A stretch of 64,000 bases of DNA from CAISIP01 sp038326025 (GCA_038326025.1 JBBQJP010000002.1:85840-149839); one strand, 5' to 3'. Counted from the first letter of the stretch, positions 8,088-16,771 are shown. Numbers and translations are program-made. The notes: generated by a model not told the origin, from the letters alone.

Positions 8088-8765
8088 TCAATCCAATCTC
8101 AGGGAAGGCCAACCACGCTCTGCGGCAATCGCTGCCAGCCGTGCATCGGCATGGACCACCACCGCATGGTTTACCGCCTCGAGCAAGGGCAGGTCGTTGA
8201 TGGAGTCGCTATAACCGGTGCTGTCGAACTGCTGCAGCTGTTCGCCACGCGCTTGCAACCAGGCACGCAACCGTACCACCTTGCCGCCGCGCATGTTCAG
8301 CACGCCGGTGGTGGTGCCGCTGAAAACGCCATCGACCAGCTGCGGCTCAGTCGCGATGACATGGTCGATGCCCAGGTGCAACGCGGTAAGTTCGGTCAGA
8401 AAACGATTGGTCGCCGTGGTCAAAACCACCAGGTCGCCGGCGCGCTGATGCGTTGCTACCAGATCGAGCGCGGCCTGCGGCACGCGCGGCACGATAACGC
8501 CCTGCAGGAACTGCTGACGCAAACTCTGCCACTGCGCGGGGCTGCGTCCCCGCAACGTGGACACATAGAAGTTGGCGAAGCTTGCCGGGTCGACCTCACC
8601 GGTCTTGTACCGCGCCTCGATGTCGGCGTTGCGCGGCGCGAACACTGCGCGCTCGAGCACGCCCTGATCCATCAGGAAGTCGCACCACAACACATCGCTG
8701 TCACCCAGCAGCAGCGTGTGGTCCAGGTCAAACAGGGCCAGACGGGGGAAAGGCTTGTCGGTCAC
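8088..8765 (-). CDS. HAD-IB family phosphatase (SerB-like)
   Basis: A 225-residue HAD hydrolase. Motif I FDLDHT (D13 nucleophile, D15 acid/base) is at the N-terminus, motif II is in VVLTTATN, motif III is the lysine in RGGKVVR and motif IV is the acidic YSDSINDLPLL. The helical cap between motifs I and II has the size of the phosphoserine-phosphatase (HAD-IB) branch. GTG start. In the operon it follows the aldehyde dehydrogenase by about 49 bp and precedes the SDR by 10 bp. Its role here might be to dephosphorylate a pathway intermediate or to act in serine-type metabolism; the substrate is unknown. Confidence 0.8.
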   Translation of the reverse strand: MTDKPFPRLALFDLDHTLLLGDSDVLWCDFLMDQGVLERAVFAPRNADIEARYKTGEVDPASFANFYVSTLRGRSPAQWQSLRQQFLQGVIVPRVPQAALDLVATHQRAGDLVVLTTATNRFLTELTALHLGIDHVIATEPQLVDGVFSGTTTGVLNMRGGKVVRLRAWLQARGEQLQQFDSTGYSDSINDLPLLEAVNHAVVVHADARLAAIAAERGWPSLRLD

Positions 8766-8814
8766 CGTGCAGCCTGTCGTGTGTACACCGTGGGTTGCGC
8801 CTTCAGAAGAGACC

Positions 8815-10188
8815 TCATGCCTTGCGCAGATGCCAGGCCTTGGGCCGGGTGAAGGTCTGGATGCCGTAGCTCGACAAGGTCAGGCCAACACCCGAGTCGC
8901 CAACACCGCTCCAAGGAAGGCGCGGGCTGACCCGATCGCAGCAGTTCCAGTAGACGCTGCCGGCGTTGACGCGCGACAACAGGGCGGTCGCGCGTGCCTC
9001 ATCGGGCGTGAACACCCCGGCCGTCAGACCGTAACGCGTGTCGTTCATCAGCGCCACCGCTTCGTCGTCGTTGCCGACCTTCTGGATGCCGATCAACGGA
9101 CCGAAACTCTCCTCGCGCATCAAGGCCATGTCGTGGTTGACCTTTGTGAACACCGTCGGCGCATACCAGTTGCCGGGGCCGGGCAGGCGCGCGCCGCCGC
9201 ACAACATCTCGGCGCCACGGGCCTTGGCGTCGGCCACCTGGGCATCGAACACATCGAGTTGCGGCGCACGCGTGATGGCGCCGATATAGGTGTCGTCCTT
9301 GGCCGGATCGCCGACCTTGAAACCACGCACGGTCTCCATGAAGGCTTCGACAAATGCGTCATGGATTTTTTCGTGCACATAGATGCGTTCCACCGAGCAA
9401 CAACTCTGCCCGGTGTTATACATCGCGCCATCGGCCAGCGAGGCGGCCGCCGCTTTCGGGTCGGCGTCTTCGCAGACATAGGTCGGATCCTTGCCGCCAA
9501 GTTCGAGTTGCAGCTTGACCAGGCGGGGCCCGAGCGCTTGTGCGATACGCGCGCCGGTGGCATGGGAGCCGGTGAAGAACAAGCCGTCAATGCGCTGCTC
9601 CAGCAAGGCGGCACCGACGTCGCCGGTACCCACCAGTGCGACGAAAACATCCTTGGGAACACCGGCTTCGTGCAACAACCGGGCCATCTCCAGCCCGCTC
9701 ATCGTCGCGTATTCGGACGGCTTGTACAACACCACATTGCCGGTCAGCAGGGCCGGAACGAAGACGTTGCCACCGACAAACCAGGGATAGTTCCAGGCCG
9801 AGATGTTGGCCACCACGCCCAGCGGCACATGTTCGATCTGCTCATGTGTGCCGCCGTCGTCGAACACATGCTCGGTCGCCGTCGACGCCTGCACCTGTTG
9901 CACGAAGAAGTCGATGCGCCCGAGGAAGCCGTTGAGTTCGTTGCGTGACATCGCGATCGGCTTGCCGGTCTCGGCTGTCATGACCGCTGCCAGTGTGTCG
10001 AGTTGCGCCACGATGGCAGCGCGAAAACCTTCGATGCAGGCGACACGCTCGGACAGCGGACGCGCAGCCCAGGCGGCTTGCGCGGCACGGGCGGCGGTGG
10101 CCTTGACGGCCACGCTGGCGGCATCGTCGGCCGGTAACTGCGTGATGCGTTCGCCGGTGGCGGGATTGGTGATGGTCAGCATGTTCAT
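8815..10188 (-). CDS. NAD(P)-dependent aldehyde dehydrogenase
   Basis: A 457-residue ALDH-superfamily enzyme oxidising an aldehyde to an acid. The cofactor region contains PWFVGGNVFVPAL and KPSE; the general-base Glu is in LELGGKDPTYV and the catalytic Cys in NTGQSCCSVER. It starts at ATG 10188, whose ATGA overlaps the stop of the gamma-glutamyl hydrolase gene, so the two are translationally coupled; the open frame upstream of this is not used. Context with a GS-like ligase and PuuD suggests a PuuC-like role on a gamma-glutamyl aldehyde, which is inference. Length is slightly short compared with typical 480-500-residue family members. Confidence 0.85.
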   Translation of the reverse strand: MNMLTITNPATGERITQLPADDAASVAVKATAARAAQAAWAARPLSERVACIEGFRAAIVAQLDTLAAVMTAETGKPIAMSRNELNGFLGRIDFFVQQVQASTATEHVFDDGGTHEQIEHVPLGVVANISAWNYPWFVGGNVFVPALLTGNVVLYKPSEYATMSGLEMARLLHEAGVPKDVFVALVGTGDVGAALLEQRIDGLFFTGSHATGARIAQALGPRLVKLQLELGGKDPTYVCEDADPKAAAASLADGAMYNTGQSCCSVERIYVHEKIHDAFVEAFMETVRGFKVGDPAKDDTYIGAITRAPQLDVFDAQVADAKARGAEMLCGGARLPGPGNWYAPTVFTKVNHDMALMREESFGPLIGIQKVGNDDEAVALMNDTRYGLTAGVFTPDEARATALLSRVNAGSVYWNCCDRVSPRLPWSGVGDSGVGLTLSSYGIQTFTRPKAWHLRKA

Positions 10189-10988
10189 GGTTTGCGGTTC
10201 GTTCGGGTCGCGAGGGCGGCGTTCAGAAAGTCCGCCAGGATGGGTGCGTCGTTCAACGTGCCGTGCTCCGCCTTGTGGAACTCCGGATGCCACTGCACCG
10301 CGCTGACCCAGGGGCCTGCGGTGTAGCGGATCGCCTCGATCACGCCGTCGACGGGGCTGCGCGCCTCGACGACGAAATCCTTGGCCAGTTCTTTCACGCT
10401 CTGGTGGTGCACGCTGTTGATGGTGTGGCGATCTTCGCCGGGTAACAGTGCGGCCAGACGCGTGCCGGGCACCAGTTCGAGTTCGTGGAAGTTCAGGTCG
10501 TAGGCCTCCGCATCGCGGTGCACCAGCGACTCGGGGCGCTGGGTGCTGACATCCTGAAACAAGGTACCGCCAAACGCCACGTTGATCAGTTGCAGGCCAC
10601 GGCAGATGCCGAACACCGGTTTGCCGGCAGCGACAAAGGCGTGCACCAGTGCGATCTCATATTCGTCGCGGTTGCGGTCACCTTGCCACGCGTCCTTGAG
10701 CGGCGTCTCGCCATAACTGCCGGGCCAGACATCGGCGCCACCATGCAGCATCAGGCCGTCCAGCCACTGTGCATAGTCTGCAAAATCGATGTCGCCACGC
10801 GCGGTGTCGCCGGTGGGCGACGGGATCATCACCGGCAAGCCGCCGCCGGACATGACCCAGTGTGGCACCGATTGCTCGACATACTGCAAGGTCTTTTTAG
10901 CGAAAACCAGGCGCGCCGGATCGGGGTACAGGAAGCAGGCGCTGACGCCGATCTTTGGTCTGTCCTGCACCAGGACTTGCGGGGTCAT
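10185..10988 (-). CDS. gamma-glutamyl amide hydrolase, PuuD-type class I glutamine amidotransferase
   Basis: A 267-residue peptidase C26 family protein. The nucleophile C129 lies in FGICRGLQLINV and the His/Glu pair H234/E236 in QWHPEFH, completing the catalytic triad. Family members such as PuuD hydrolyse gamma-glutamyl-gamma-aminobutyrate to glutamate and GABA. Both ends show ATGA overlaps, with the alcohol dehydrogenase upstream and the aldehyde dehydrogenase downstream, so the three enzymes form a tightly coupled unit. This places hydrolysis of the gamma-glutamyl bond as the last step after two oxidations. Which amine is released is unknown. Confidence 0.85.
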   Translation of the reverse strand: MTPQVLVQDRPKIGVSACFLYPDPARLVFAKKTLQYVEQSVPHWVMSGGGLPVMIPSPTGDTARGDIDFADYAQWLDGLMLHGGADVWPGSYGETPLKDAWQGDRNRDEYEIALVHAFVAAGKPVFGICRGLQLINVAFGGTLFQDVSTQRPESLVHRDAEAYDLNFHELELVPGTRLAALLPGEDRHTINSVHHQSVKELAKDFVVEARSPVDGVIEAIRYTAGPWVSAVQWHPEFHKAEHGTLNDAPILADFLNAALATRTNRKP

Positions 10989-12118
10989 AAGGCCGCCCTG
11001 AACAGCGCTTCGAAATCCGCCGCTTTGCAGGGCCGCGGATTGGTCTGATGGCAGATGTCGGCCGTGGCAATCTCGACCAGGCGCGGCAGATGTTCGGCCT
11101 TGACGCCATGTTTGGCCAAGGGCCCTTGAATGCCGACGCTGGCCTTGAGTTCGCGCAGCCAGGGCACAAAGGCCTTGCCGCCACCGGCCACGCCGCAGAC
11201 ATGGGCCAGCTCATCGAACTTCTGCGGCACGCTCTCGTAATTCCAGTCGAGCACAGTGTCGATCATCAAGGCGTTTGCCAGACCATGGTGCAGATCGCAT
11301 ACCGCGCCCAGCGCGTGGGCACAGGAATGCACGGCACCCAGGTCTTTCTGGAACGCGATCGCACCCATCATCGAGGCCATCATCATGTCCGATCGGGACT
11401 GCAGATTATTCGGCTCTTTCACCGCTGTGAGCAGTGCCCGCGCGGCGATGCGCGTGCCTTCGAGCGCGATGCCGTCGCACAGGGGGTGGTAGGCCGGCGA
11501 GAGATAACTCTCGATGTTGTGGGTGAGGGCATCCATGCCGGTGGCGGCGGTTACATGGGGCGGCAGGCCGAACGTGAGTTCGGGGTCGGCGAACACCACT
11601 TTGGCAAGAATCCTGGCGCTGAACACCACCCGCTTGAGATGCGTGTCGTTTTCGCTGACCACACTGGAGCGGCCGACTTCCGAGCCGGTGCCCGAGGTGG
11701 TGGGCAGGGCGACAAAATAGGGCAGCGGATTCGTGATGGCGCGCACCTGCGGGTGGTCCCACACATATTCCAGGATGTCGCCTTCATGGGTCGCCGCCAG
11801 GCCGACGATCTTGGCCACGTCAAGAGCCGCGCCGCCACCAAAACCGATCACGCAATCAGCCTTGTGTGCCTTGTACGCCGCCGCACCATCCATCACCTGG
11901 CTGCAGGTCGGGTTACCGAACACGCCGGAGAACACTGCCACATCGAGCCCGGCCAGATGGCTGCGGAACTCTTGCAGAACGGGCAAGGCGCCCAAGGCCT
12001 TGTCGGTGACGATCAGCGGCCGCTTGCAGCCCTGTTCGAGCAGATGCGCGCCGACCCGTTTACGAGCACCCGCGCCAAACTGGATCGGGGTGGGGAAAGA
12101 GAAGTTGGTGATGGTCAT
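10985..12118 (-). CDS. iron-containing alcohol dehydrogenase
   Basis: A 377-residue group III (Fe-type) dehydrogenase. The NAD-binding GFGGGAALDVAK motif follows the Rossmann part, LPTTSGTGSE is the family signature, and the metal ligands are in DALTHNIESYLS and HSCAHALGAVCDLHHG (family motif with three His). ATG 12118 begins MTITNFSF; the longer frame to 12169 includes repeat-like DNA and is not favoured. The stop overlaps the PuuD-type gene by ATGA. Its presence in place of a PuuB-like amine oxidase suggests that the glutamylated substrate carries a hydroxyl rather than a second amine; this is inference. Confidence 0.85.
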   Translation of the reverse strand: MTITNFSFPTPIQFGAGARKRVGAHLLEQGCKRPLIVTDKALGALPVLQEFRSHLAGLDVAVFSGVFGNPTCSQVMDGAAAYKAHKADCVIGFGGGAALDVAKIVGLAATHEGDILEYVWDHPQVRAITNPLPYFVALPTTSGTGSEVGRSSVVSENDTHLKRVVFSARILAKVVFADPELTFGLPPHVTAATGMDALTHNIESYLSPAYHPLCDGIALEGTRIAARALLTAVKEPNNLQSRSDMMMASMMGAIAFQKDLGAVHSCAHALGAVCDLHHGLANALMIDTVLDWNYESVPQKFDELAHVCGVAGGGKAFVPWLRELKASVGIQGPLAKHGVKAEHLPRLVEIATADICHQTNPRPCKAADFEALFRAAL

Positions 12119-12176
12119 AGTGAAATAGGAGGTCAGCAAATAGGGGGCCAAATAGGGGTCAGATTCCAATTATTTT

Positions 12177-12280
12177 CTGCGCAATTCCTGGTCTGGCACA
12201 CAAGGCAGAACATCCGGACATCCGACGAAATGTTGGTGCCAGAGCAAATTTGCTGCGCAAATCTTGGTCCGGCACACAAA
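12177..12280. repeat. pair of 28-bp imperfect direct repeats in the GS-alcohol dehydrogenase gap
   Basis: Copy 1 (12177-12204) and copy 2 (12253-12280) share CTGCGCAA, TGGTC and GGCACACAA and differ at 4 of 28 positions. Just outside copy 1 are two AAATAGGGG words and AGGGGTCAGATTCC, a phrase I recall from REP/RAYT-associated debris in proteobacteria. The 165-bp gap has no coding potential and interrupts an otherwise overlapping operon. Confidence 0.6.
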
Positions 12281-12283
12281 GTC

Positions 12284-13672
12284 TCAGATGATCTCAAAAT
12301 AACGCTTCATCTCCCAGTCGGTCACGGCGTCAAGCCACTGGCGCCACTCCCAGTCACGCGTGGCAGAGAAGTGGTCTACAAAGCCATCGCCGAGCCAGTC
12401 GCGCGCCACTGCGGACTGCTGGAAGACACGATTGGTCTCGTTCAACGTGCGGGGCGCGCGCGGAATGTTTTCGGCTCCGACATTGGTGCCGGTGATCGGC
12501 GGCGCGGTCAGCTTGAGGCCTTTTTCGACACCGTCCAGACCGGCCGCAATGACGGCGGCCATTGCCAGGTAGGGATTGACGTCCGCTCCCGGGCAGCGCG
12601 TCTCCAGTCGTGTCGCCTTGGGGCTGCCCGCGATCACGCGGAAACTGGCGGTGCGGTTGTCGATGCCCCAGGTCGGCTTGACCGGCGCCCAGTAACCGTC
12701 AACCAGGCGCTTGTAGCTGTTGATGGTGGGCCAGATCATCGGCGCGAAATCCATCATGTGGGCGACCTGCCCGGCGAGGTAACTCTCGAACAACTTGCTC
12801 ATCTTGCGCGGGGCCTTGGCATCGAAGAACAGGTTGTTCTTGCCATCCGACAGGCTCTGGTGGATATGCCCGCTGCAACCCGGCAGGCCGTGGTGCGGCT
12901 TGGCCATGAAGCTGGGCATGATGCCAAAGCGCGCACCGATCTCCTTGGCGCCGGTCTTGAACAATATGGCCCGGTCCGCCTGCTCCAGGGCTTCGGAGAA
13001 CCCGATCGCCGCCTCGTATACGCCAGGGCCGGTCTCGGTGTGCAGGCCTTCGATCGGCACCTTGAACGCCAGCATCTGGTCCATCAGCGCATTGAAGAAT
13101 TCACGGTGCTGGTTCATGCGCAGGAGCGAATAGCCGAACATGCCGGGCGTCAGCGTTTGCGGCGCAACACCTTTCTTGGCGGCCCAGCTTTCCGGCGTCT
13201 CGAGAAAGTTGAACCACTCGAACTCCATGCCGGTCATGACCTGGAAGCCCATCTTCTCGGCGCGCTTGAGTACCCGCTTGAGGGCCTGGCGCGGGCATTG
13301 CGCATGGGCCGTGCCGTCTGCGTTGACAAACTCGCCCAGGAAAAACGGCACATTGGCATCCCACGGCACGTATCGTGCGGTGTTCAGATCCAGCCGCGCC
13401 AAGGCATCCGGAAAACCATGTTGCCAGCCGGTGGCGGTGGTGTTGTCGTAGGTGACATCCATCATGTCCCAGCCCAGTACTACGTCACAAAAGCCGAAGC
13501 CGCCTGCGGGGTGAGGCTCGGCGGCACCGAGAAACTTGTCAATGTGCAGATACTTGCCACGCAGCACGCCGTCGATGTCGCTGACCGCGACCTTGACCTT
13601 GGACGCGCCTGAGAGCTTGACCGCGCTGACTGCTGGGTGAACGTCACCGCGGGACTTGTTTTTCGATGCCAT
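12284..13672 (-). CDS. glutamine synthetase family ligase (PuuA-like gamma-glutamyl amine ligase)
   Basis: A 462-residue type I GS homologue. The N-terminal beta-grasp contains SDIDGVLRGKYL; the catalytic domain has GMEFEWF and ETGPGVYEA (metal-binding Glu), KPHHGLPGCSGHIHQSL (ATP/Mg His) and NRTASFRV (the Arg that binds glutamate). The tyrosine-adenylylation site region of true GlnA is not evident. It is shorter and more divergent than biosynthetic GlnA, matching ligases that attach glutamate to amines (PuuA, IpuC, GlnA4 types). ATG 13672 has a good AAGGAGC site; the frame extension to 13735 is rejected. It heads the catabolic operon after an EamA gene, which fits a first, amine-trapping step. 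Confidence 0.85.
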   Translation of the reverse strand: MASKNKSRGDVHPAVSAVKLSGASKVKVAVSDIDGVLRGKYLHIDKFLGAAEPHPAGGFGFCDVVLGWDMMDVTYDNTTATGWQHGFPDALARLDLNTARYVPWDANVPFFLGEFVNADGTAHAQCPRQALKRVLKRAEKMGFQVMTGMEFEWFNFLETPESWAAKKGVAPQTLTPGMFGYSLLRMNQHREFFNALMDQMLAFKVPIEGLHTETGPGVYEAAIGFSEALEQADRAILFKTGAKEIGARFGIMPSFMAKPHHGLPGCSGHIHQSLSDGKNNLFFDAKAPRKMSKLFESYLAGQVAHMMDFAPMIWPTINSYKRLVDGYWAPVKPTWGIDNRTASFRVIAGSPKATRLETRCPGADVNPYLAMAAVIAAGLDGVEKGLKLTAPPITGTNVGAENIPRAPRTLNETNRVFQQSAVARDWLGDGFVDHFSATRDWEWRQWLDAVTDWEMKRYFEII

Positions 13673-13766
13673 GTTGCTCCTTGGAGTGCGTGTACCGACG
13701 GCCTTATGCGCAATCAAGTCGCGCATGGATTGCAAAGCTTGCCATTCTGACGCAGGAATTTCGAAT

Positions 13767-14675
13767 TCAGACGCGCCGGCGCAAACCCAGCGTCATCACG
13801 GCACCCACCACCAGCAAGGCGCCGGCGATCTGCACCGGCGCAATGGCCTGCCCCAGGATCAGCCAGGCCAGCACCAGCGCGAACACCGGCTCGACATTCA
13901 TGATGGCCGAATTGCCGACCACCCCCAGGCGTGGCAACACGGTGAACATGATGGTGAACGCAGTGCCATACAGGAAAGTCAATGCGGCAAGGCCCCACCA
14001 GCCAGCGACCGCAGTCGGGAAATGAAAGCCGCCCTGCACGGTCACGCTGGCCAGCGCGATCAGTCCGGCCAGTCCGAGTGTGGTGGCGGTGCGCACCCGG
14101 CCATCGACATCGGCGACCTCGTACTGCGTGAATACCAGCGCAGCACCAAACGTCGCCCCGGCCGCCAATGCGAACACAACGCCGACGCCGATGCGGCTCC
14201 ACTGGTCGGCCGCACCCAGTCCAGATGCCGCGCCCAGAACGTCGAGCGCCAGGGCCAGGCCAAACAGGATCACCGGCATCGCCAGCAGCACGGCGCGTTC
14301 AGGTGGTTTGCGATAGATCAGTGCCGCCCACAGGGCCGTCCACAACGGATAGGTGTTGAAGGCCAACAGGGCCAGCGCCACCGGCAGGCGTGCCACCGAC
14401 GAATACAGGCACAGACTCTGTACCCCCACCAGCAGGCCGATGACGGGCAGAAAACGCCGTTGACGCGCATTGAAAACAATCGGCACGCGCTGGATGAACA
14501 ACAACGCAACGATGACCAGCGTGGTGACGCCACTGCGGAACACCACGGCGGTGGCCACATCGACGCCGTTGTTGAATGCGACCCGCGCCGCAACATGGTT
14601 TGCGCCCATCATCAAGGCGATCAGCATCAAGGTGGAGAAAGCGCCGAAACTCAGCGCGCGGGTTCCTGCGGTCAT
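13767..14675 (-). CDS. EamA/DMT family transporter
   Basis: A 302-residue inner-membrane protein with about ten hydrophobic helices in two EamA repeats (approximately 10-140 and 155-300), consistent with the drug/metabolite transporter fold. It starts at ATG 14675 (MTAGTRALSF), 20 bp after the end of vapC, and is followed 94 bp later by the GS-like gene, all on the minus strand. It may move the amine substrate or a product of the following pathway. Direction of transport and substrate cannot be read from the sequence. Confidence 0.8.
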   Translation of the reverse strand: MTAGTRALSFGAFSTLMLIALMMGANHVAARVAFNNGVDVATAVVFRSGVTTLVIVALLFIQRVPIVFNARQRRFLPVIGLLVGVQSLCLYSSVARLPVALALLAFNTYPLWTALWAALIYRKPPERAVLLAMPVILFGLALALDVLGAASGLGAADQWSRIGVGVVFALAAGATFGAALVFTQYEVADVDGRVRTATTLGLAGLIALASVTVQGGFHFPTAVAGWWGLAALTFLYGTAFTIMFTVLPRLGVVGNSAIMNVEPVFALVLAWLILGQAIAPVQIAGALLVVGAVMTLGLRRRV

Positions 14676-14695
14676 TTTGATATGAAGTGGCTGAC

Positions 14696-15121
14696 TCAGG
14701 CCAGTCCGGCGAGGTGAATTCTGGCGGCAGCCACCAGCTTGTCGTCGAACGTGGCCAGTGGCGCCTTGAGCTCTGCAGCCAGCCACAAATACGCGGCGTC
14801 ATAGGCCGATAGTTGGTACTGCATTGCCAGGGCCGTGACGGCTTGGGGCTCGATGCGGTACAGGTCAATCGCCATTTCCGACAACATGCTCAAGCCGTCA
14901 GCAGCATGGACTTCGCCACGACGCAGCTTTTTGACGGCAAGACTGCTGATCTCAGCCTGCAACAGGTGCGGCGCATGCAGGGACCGGCCTTCGATGCGTT
15001 GGCGCGCCTGCTCCTGCCAAGGCTCCCGAAACAGGATTCCAGCCAAGGCGCTGCAGTCGATCACGAGCGGCGGACGCAAATGGTACTGACCGGGCGGCTC
15101 GACCACATGCAAGGTCGGCAT
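14696..15121 (-). CDS. vapC: PIN-domain ribonuclease toxin of a VapBC pair
   Basis: A 141-residue PIN-domain protein. The acidic active site is intact: Asp in VIDCSALAG, Glu in LQAEISSL, Asp in SAYDAAYLWLA and Asp in TFDDKLV. VapC toxins cleave RNA (often initiator tRNA or rRNA) when freed from VapB. ATG 15121 gives a 40-bp gap after vapB; a GTG at 15154 in the same frame would give nearly abutting genes and 11 more residues, and remains possible. EamA follows after 20 bp, so read-through is likely. Confidence 0.85.
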   Translation of the reverse strand: MPTLHVVEPPGQYHLRPPLVIDCSALAGILFREPWQEQARQRIEGRSLHAPHLLQAEISSLAVKKLRRGEVHAADGLSMLSEMAIDLYRIEPQAVTALAMQYQLSAYDAAYLWLAAELKAPLATFDDKLVAAARIHLAGLA

Positions 15122-15161
15122 CGCGGCGCCCGGGTTGGGGACTAGGACTTCCACTCTCGGC

Positions 15162-15500
15162 TTATCGGCTGTCGCGCTCTTGCCGGATGATGTCGATGCT
15201 GGACATCTGGTTGGCAATCGGCTCGGGGAATTTCTGACGCAACTCCGCGACGACTTGTTCCACCGTTTTCCAGCCGTTGCGAACGATGGCATGGCCGAGA
15301 CGATCCACACCCACAACGGATGCGCCTGGGCCTATGGACTGCGATGCGCCCGCTCGACCTGCCGCTGCAACCGGCTCCTGAATAGCCTGCTCCAGGATGG
15401 CCATGAGCTCGCCCTGCAATGACCTGTGATTGCGTGCGGCGCGCTGGCGCAGCGTTTGCGCCCATTGATCGGGCACGTCTTTGATAGAAATATTGGCCAT
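15162..15500 (-). CDS. vapB: VapB/FitA-type ribbon-helix-helix antitoxin
   Basis: A 112-residue protein whose N-terminus MANISIKDVPDQW followed by RAARNHRSLQGELMAIL is the ribbon-helix-helix DNA-binding fold of the FitA/VapB group; the C-terminal part, after a flexible Gly/Ala-rich linker, should wrap the toxin. It is longer than usual (FitA types are ~80 residues) owing to that linker. Start at ATG 15500 rather than the upstream 15569, because the operator palindrome occupies 15507-15535. It represses its own promoter in the known family pattern. Confidence 0.8.
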   Translation of the reverse strand: MANISIKDVPDQWAQTLRQRAARNHRSLQGELMAILEQAIQEPVAAAGRAGASQSIGPGASVVGVDRLGHAIVRNGWKTVEQVVAELRQKFPEPIANQMSSIDIIRQERDSR

Positions 15501-15506
15501 AATGGA

Positions 15507-15535
15507 TTCAAAATGGATTCTGGCTCCATTTTGAA
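15507..15535. promoter_or_regulatory. vapBC operator palindrome
   Basis: A perfect inverted repeat, TTCAAAATGGA and TCCATTTTGAA with a 7-base spacer, begins 7 bp upstream of the vapB ATG. Size and position match an autoregulatory site for a ribbon-helix-helix antitoxin complex; because it overlaps the leader, binding would block transcription directly. Confidence 0.75.
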
Positions 15536-15581
15536 ACTCCACTGGATCAGAGTCAATGGGCCAACCCATGGATTGCGCAAA

Positions 15582-16688
15582 CTACGTCACCGCAATGCCC
15601 ATGTCGCGCATCGCCCAGCCGATGGCTTGCACCGCCTGGCGCATTTCGTTGGGCCCGATTGCGCCGATGCAACCCACTCGAAAGGTCTCGATCTGGGTCA
15701 GTTTGCCGGGGTACAAGACAAACCCATAGGCCTTGGCCGCTTCATAGAAACGCTTGAATTCGTAGTTCAGGTGATTCGGCGCATGAAAGGTGACGATGAT
15801 CGGCGCCTGGACCGCCGGATCCAGGAAGGGTTTGAATCCCAGAGCGGCCATGCCCTGCACCAGCGTCTCGCAATTGGCGGTGTAACGCGCCAGTCGGGCC
15901 ACCTGACCGCCTTGTTCCTCGAATTGCGCCACCGCCTCGGCCAGCGCCACCACCACATGGGTAGGTGGTGTGAAGCGCCACTGCGTGGTCTTCTCCATGT
16001 AGACGTACTGGTCGTGCAAGTCCATCGCCAGCGACTGGCTGTTGCCGGCGCAAGCCTGCAGGATCGCCTTACGGATGAACACAAAGCCCATACCCGGAAC
16101 ACCTTCCAGGCACTTGCCGCTGGCGGCAATGAGCGCATCGAAGTGGACCTTGCGTGCGTCGATGTCCAATGCACCAAACGAACTCATGGCGTCGACGATC
16201 AGGCCCTTGGCATGGCGCTCGCAGACATCGGCGACCGCTTGCAGGGGGTTGAGCACACCGGCGCCGGTTTCGCAGTGGATCAAAACCACATGGGTGATGC
16301 TCGCGTCGTCGCGCAGCTTGGCCTCCAGCGTCTCGGGTGACACCGGCTGCGCCTCGTCGAATGCCAGCGTGGTGCAGCGCCGCCCCATCATCTGGGTCAA
16401 GCGGGTCGCGCGCTTGCAATAGGCGCCGTTATCGAGCACCAGCACATGGCCGTCGCGCGGCACGATCGTGGCCACTGCCGCCTCGACGCTGAAGGTGCCG
16501 CTGCCTTGCAGGGGAACCACAACATGGGTGTCCTCGCCATGGACAATGTGCAGCAGGCTGGCCCGCAGGCGCGCCGTGACTGCATTGAAATCGGCGTCCC
16601 ATGAGCCCCAATCGCGCAACATGGCAAGCTTGGTGCGCAAGCTGGTCGTCAATGGTCCGGGCGTGAGCAGAATTTTGTCCCTGTCCAT
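15582..16688 (-). CDS. phnW: 2-aminoethylphosphonate--pyruvate transaminase
   Basis: A 368-residue fold-type I PLP enzyme converting 2-aminoethylphosphonate plus pyruvate into phosphonoacetaldehyde plus alanine. The start LLTPGPLTTSLRTKLAML, the VPLQGSGTFSVEAA loop, VDAMSSFGALDID (Asp binding the PLP ring nitrogen), the Schiff-base lysine in ASGKCLEGVPGMGF and the RVGCIG substrate Arg are all as in characterised PhnW. ATG with a GAAGGAT site. It is transcribed away from the gntR-phnA-phnY operon and shares its operator region. The downstream side faces vapB. Confidence 0.95.
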   Translation of the reverse strand: MDRDKILLTPGPLTTSLRTKLAMLRDWGSWDADFNAVTARLRASLLHIVHGEDTHVVVPLQGSGTFSVEAAVATIVPRDGHVLVLDNGAYCKRATRLTQMMGRRCTTLAFDEAQPVSPETLEAKLRDDASITHVVLIHCETGAGVLNPLQAVADVCERHAKGLIVDAMSSFGALDIDARKVHFDALIAASGKCLEGVPGMGFVFIRKAILQACAGNSQSLAMDLHDQYVYMEKTTQWRFTPPTHVVVALAEAVAQFEEQGGQVARLARYTANCETLVQGMAALGFKPFLDPAVQAPIIVTFHAPNHLNYEFKRFYEAAKAYGFVLYPGKLTQIETFRVGCIGAIGPNEMRQAVQAIGWAMRDMGIAVT

Positions 16689-16771
16689 GGGTCGGATCCT
16701 TCAATAATGCGGTGGCTGCGGCGCCGAATCAGGCGTCAGCTTCAGGGCATTGTGGAATTTGCCCCTTTGGT

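Noticed and set aside
11048..13612. 854-residue plus-strand open frame
   Set aside because: It lies antisense to the alcohol dehydrogenase and GS-like genes, which have full conserved motifs; its own sequence is Arg/Gly/His-rich without domains, a by-product of high GC.
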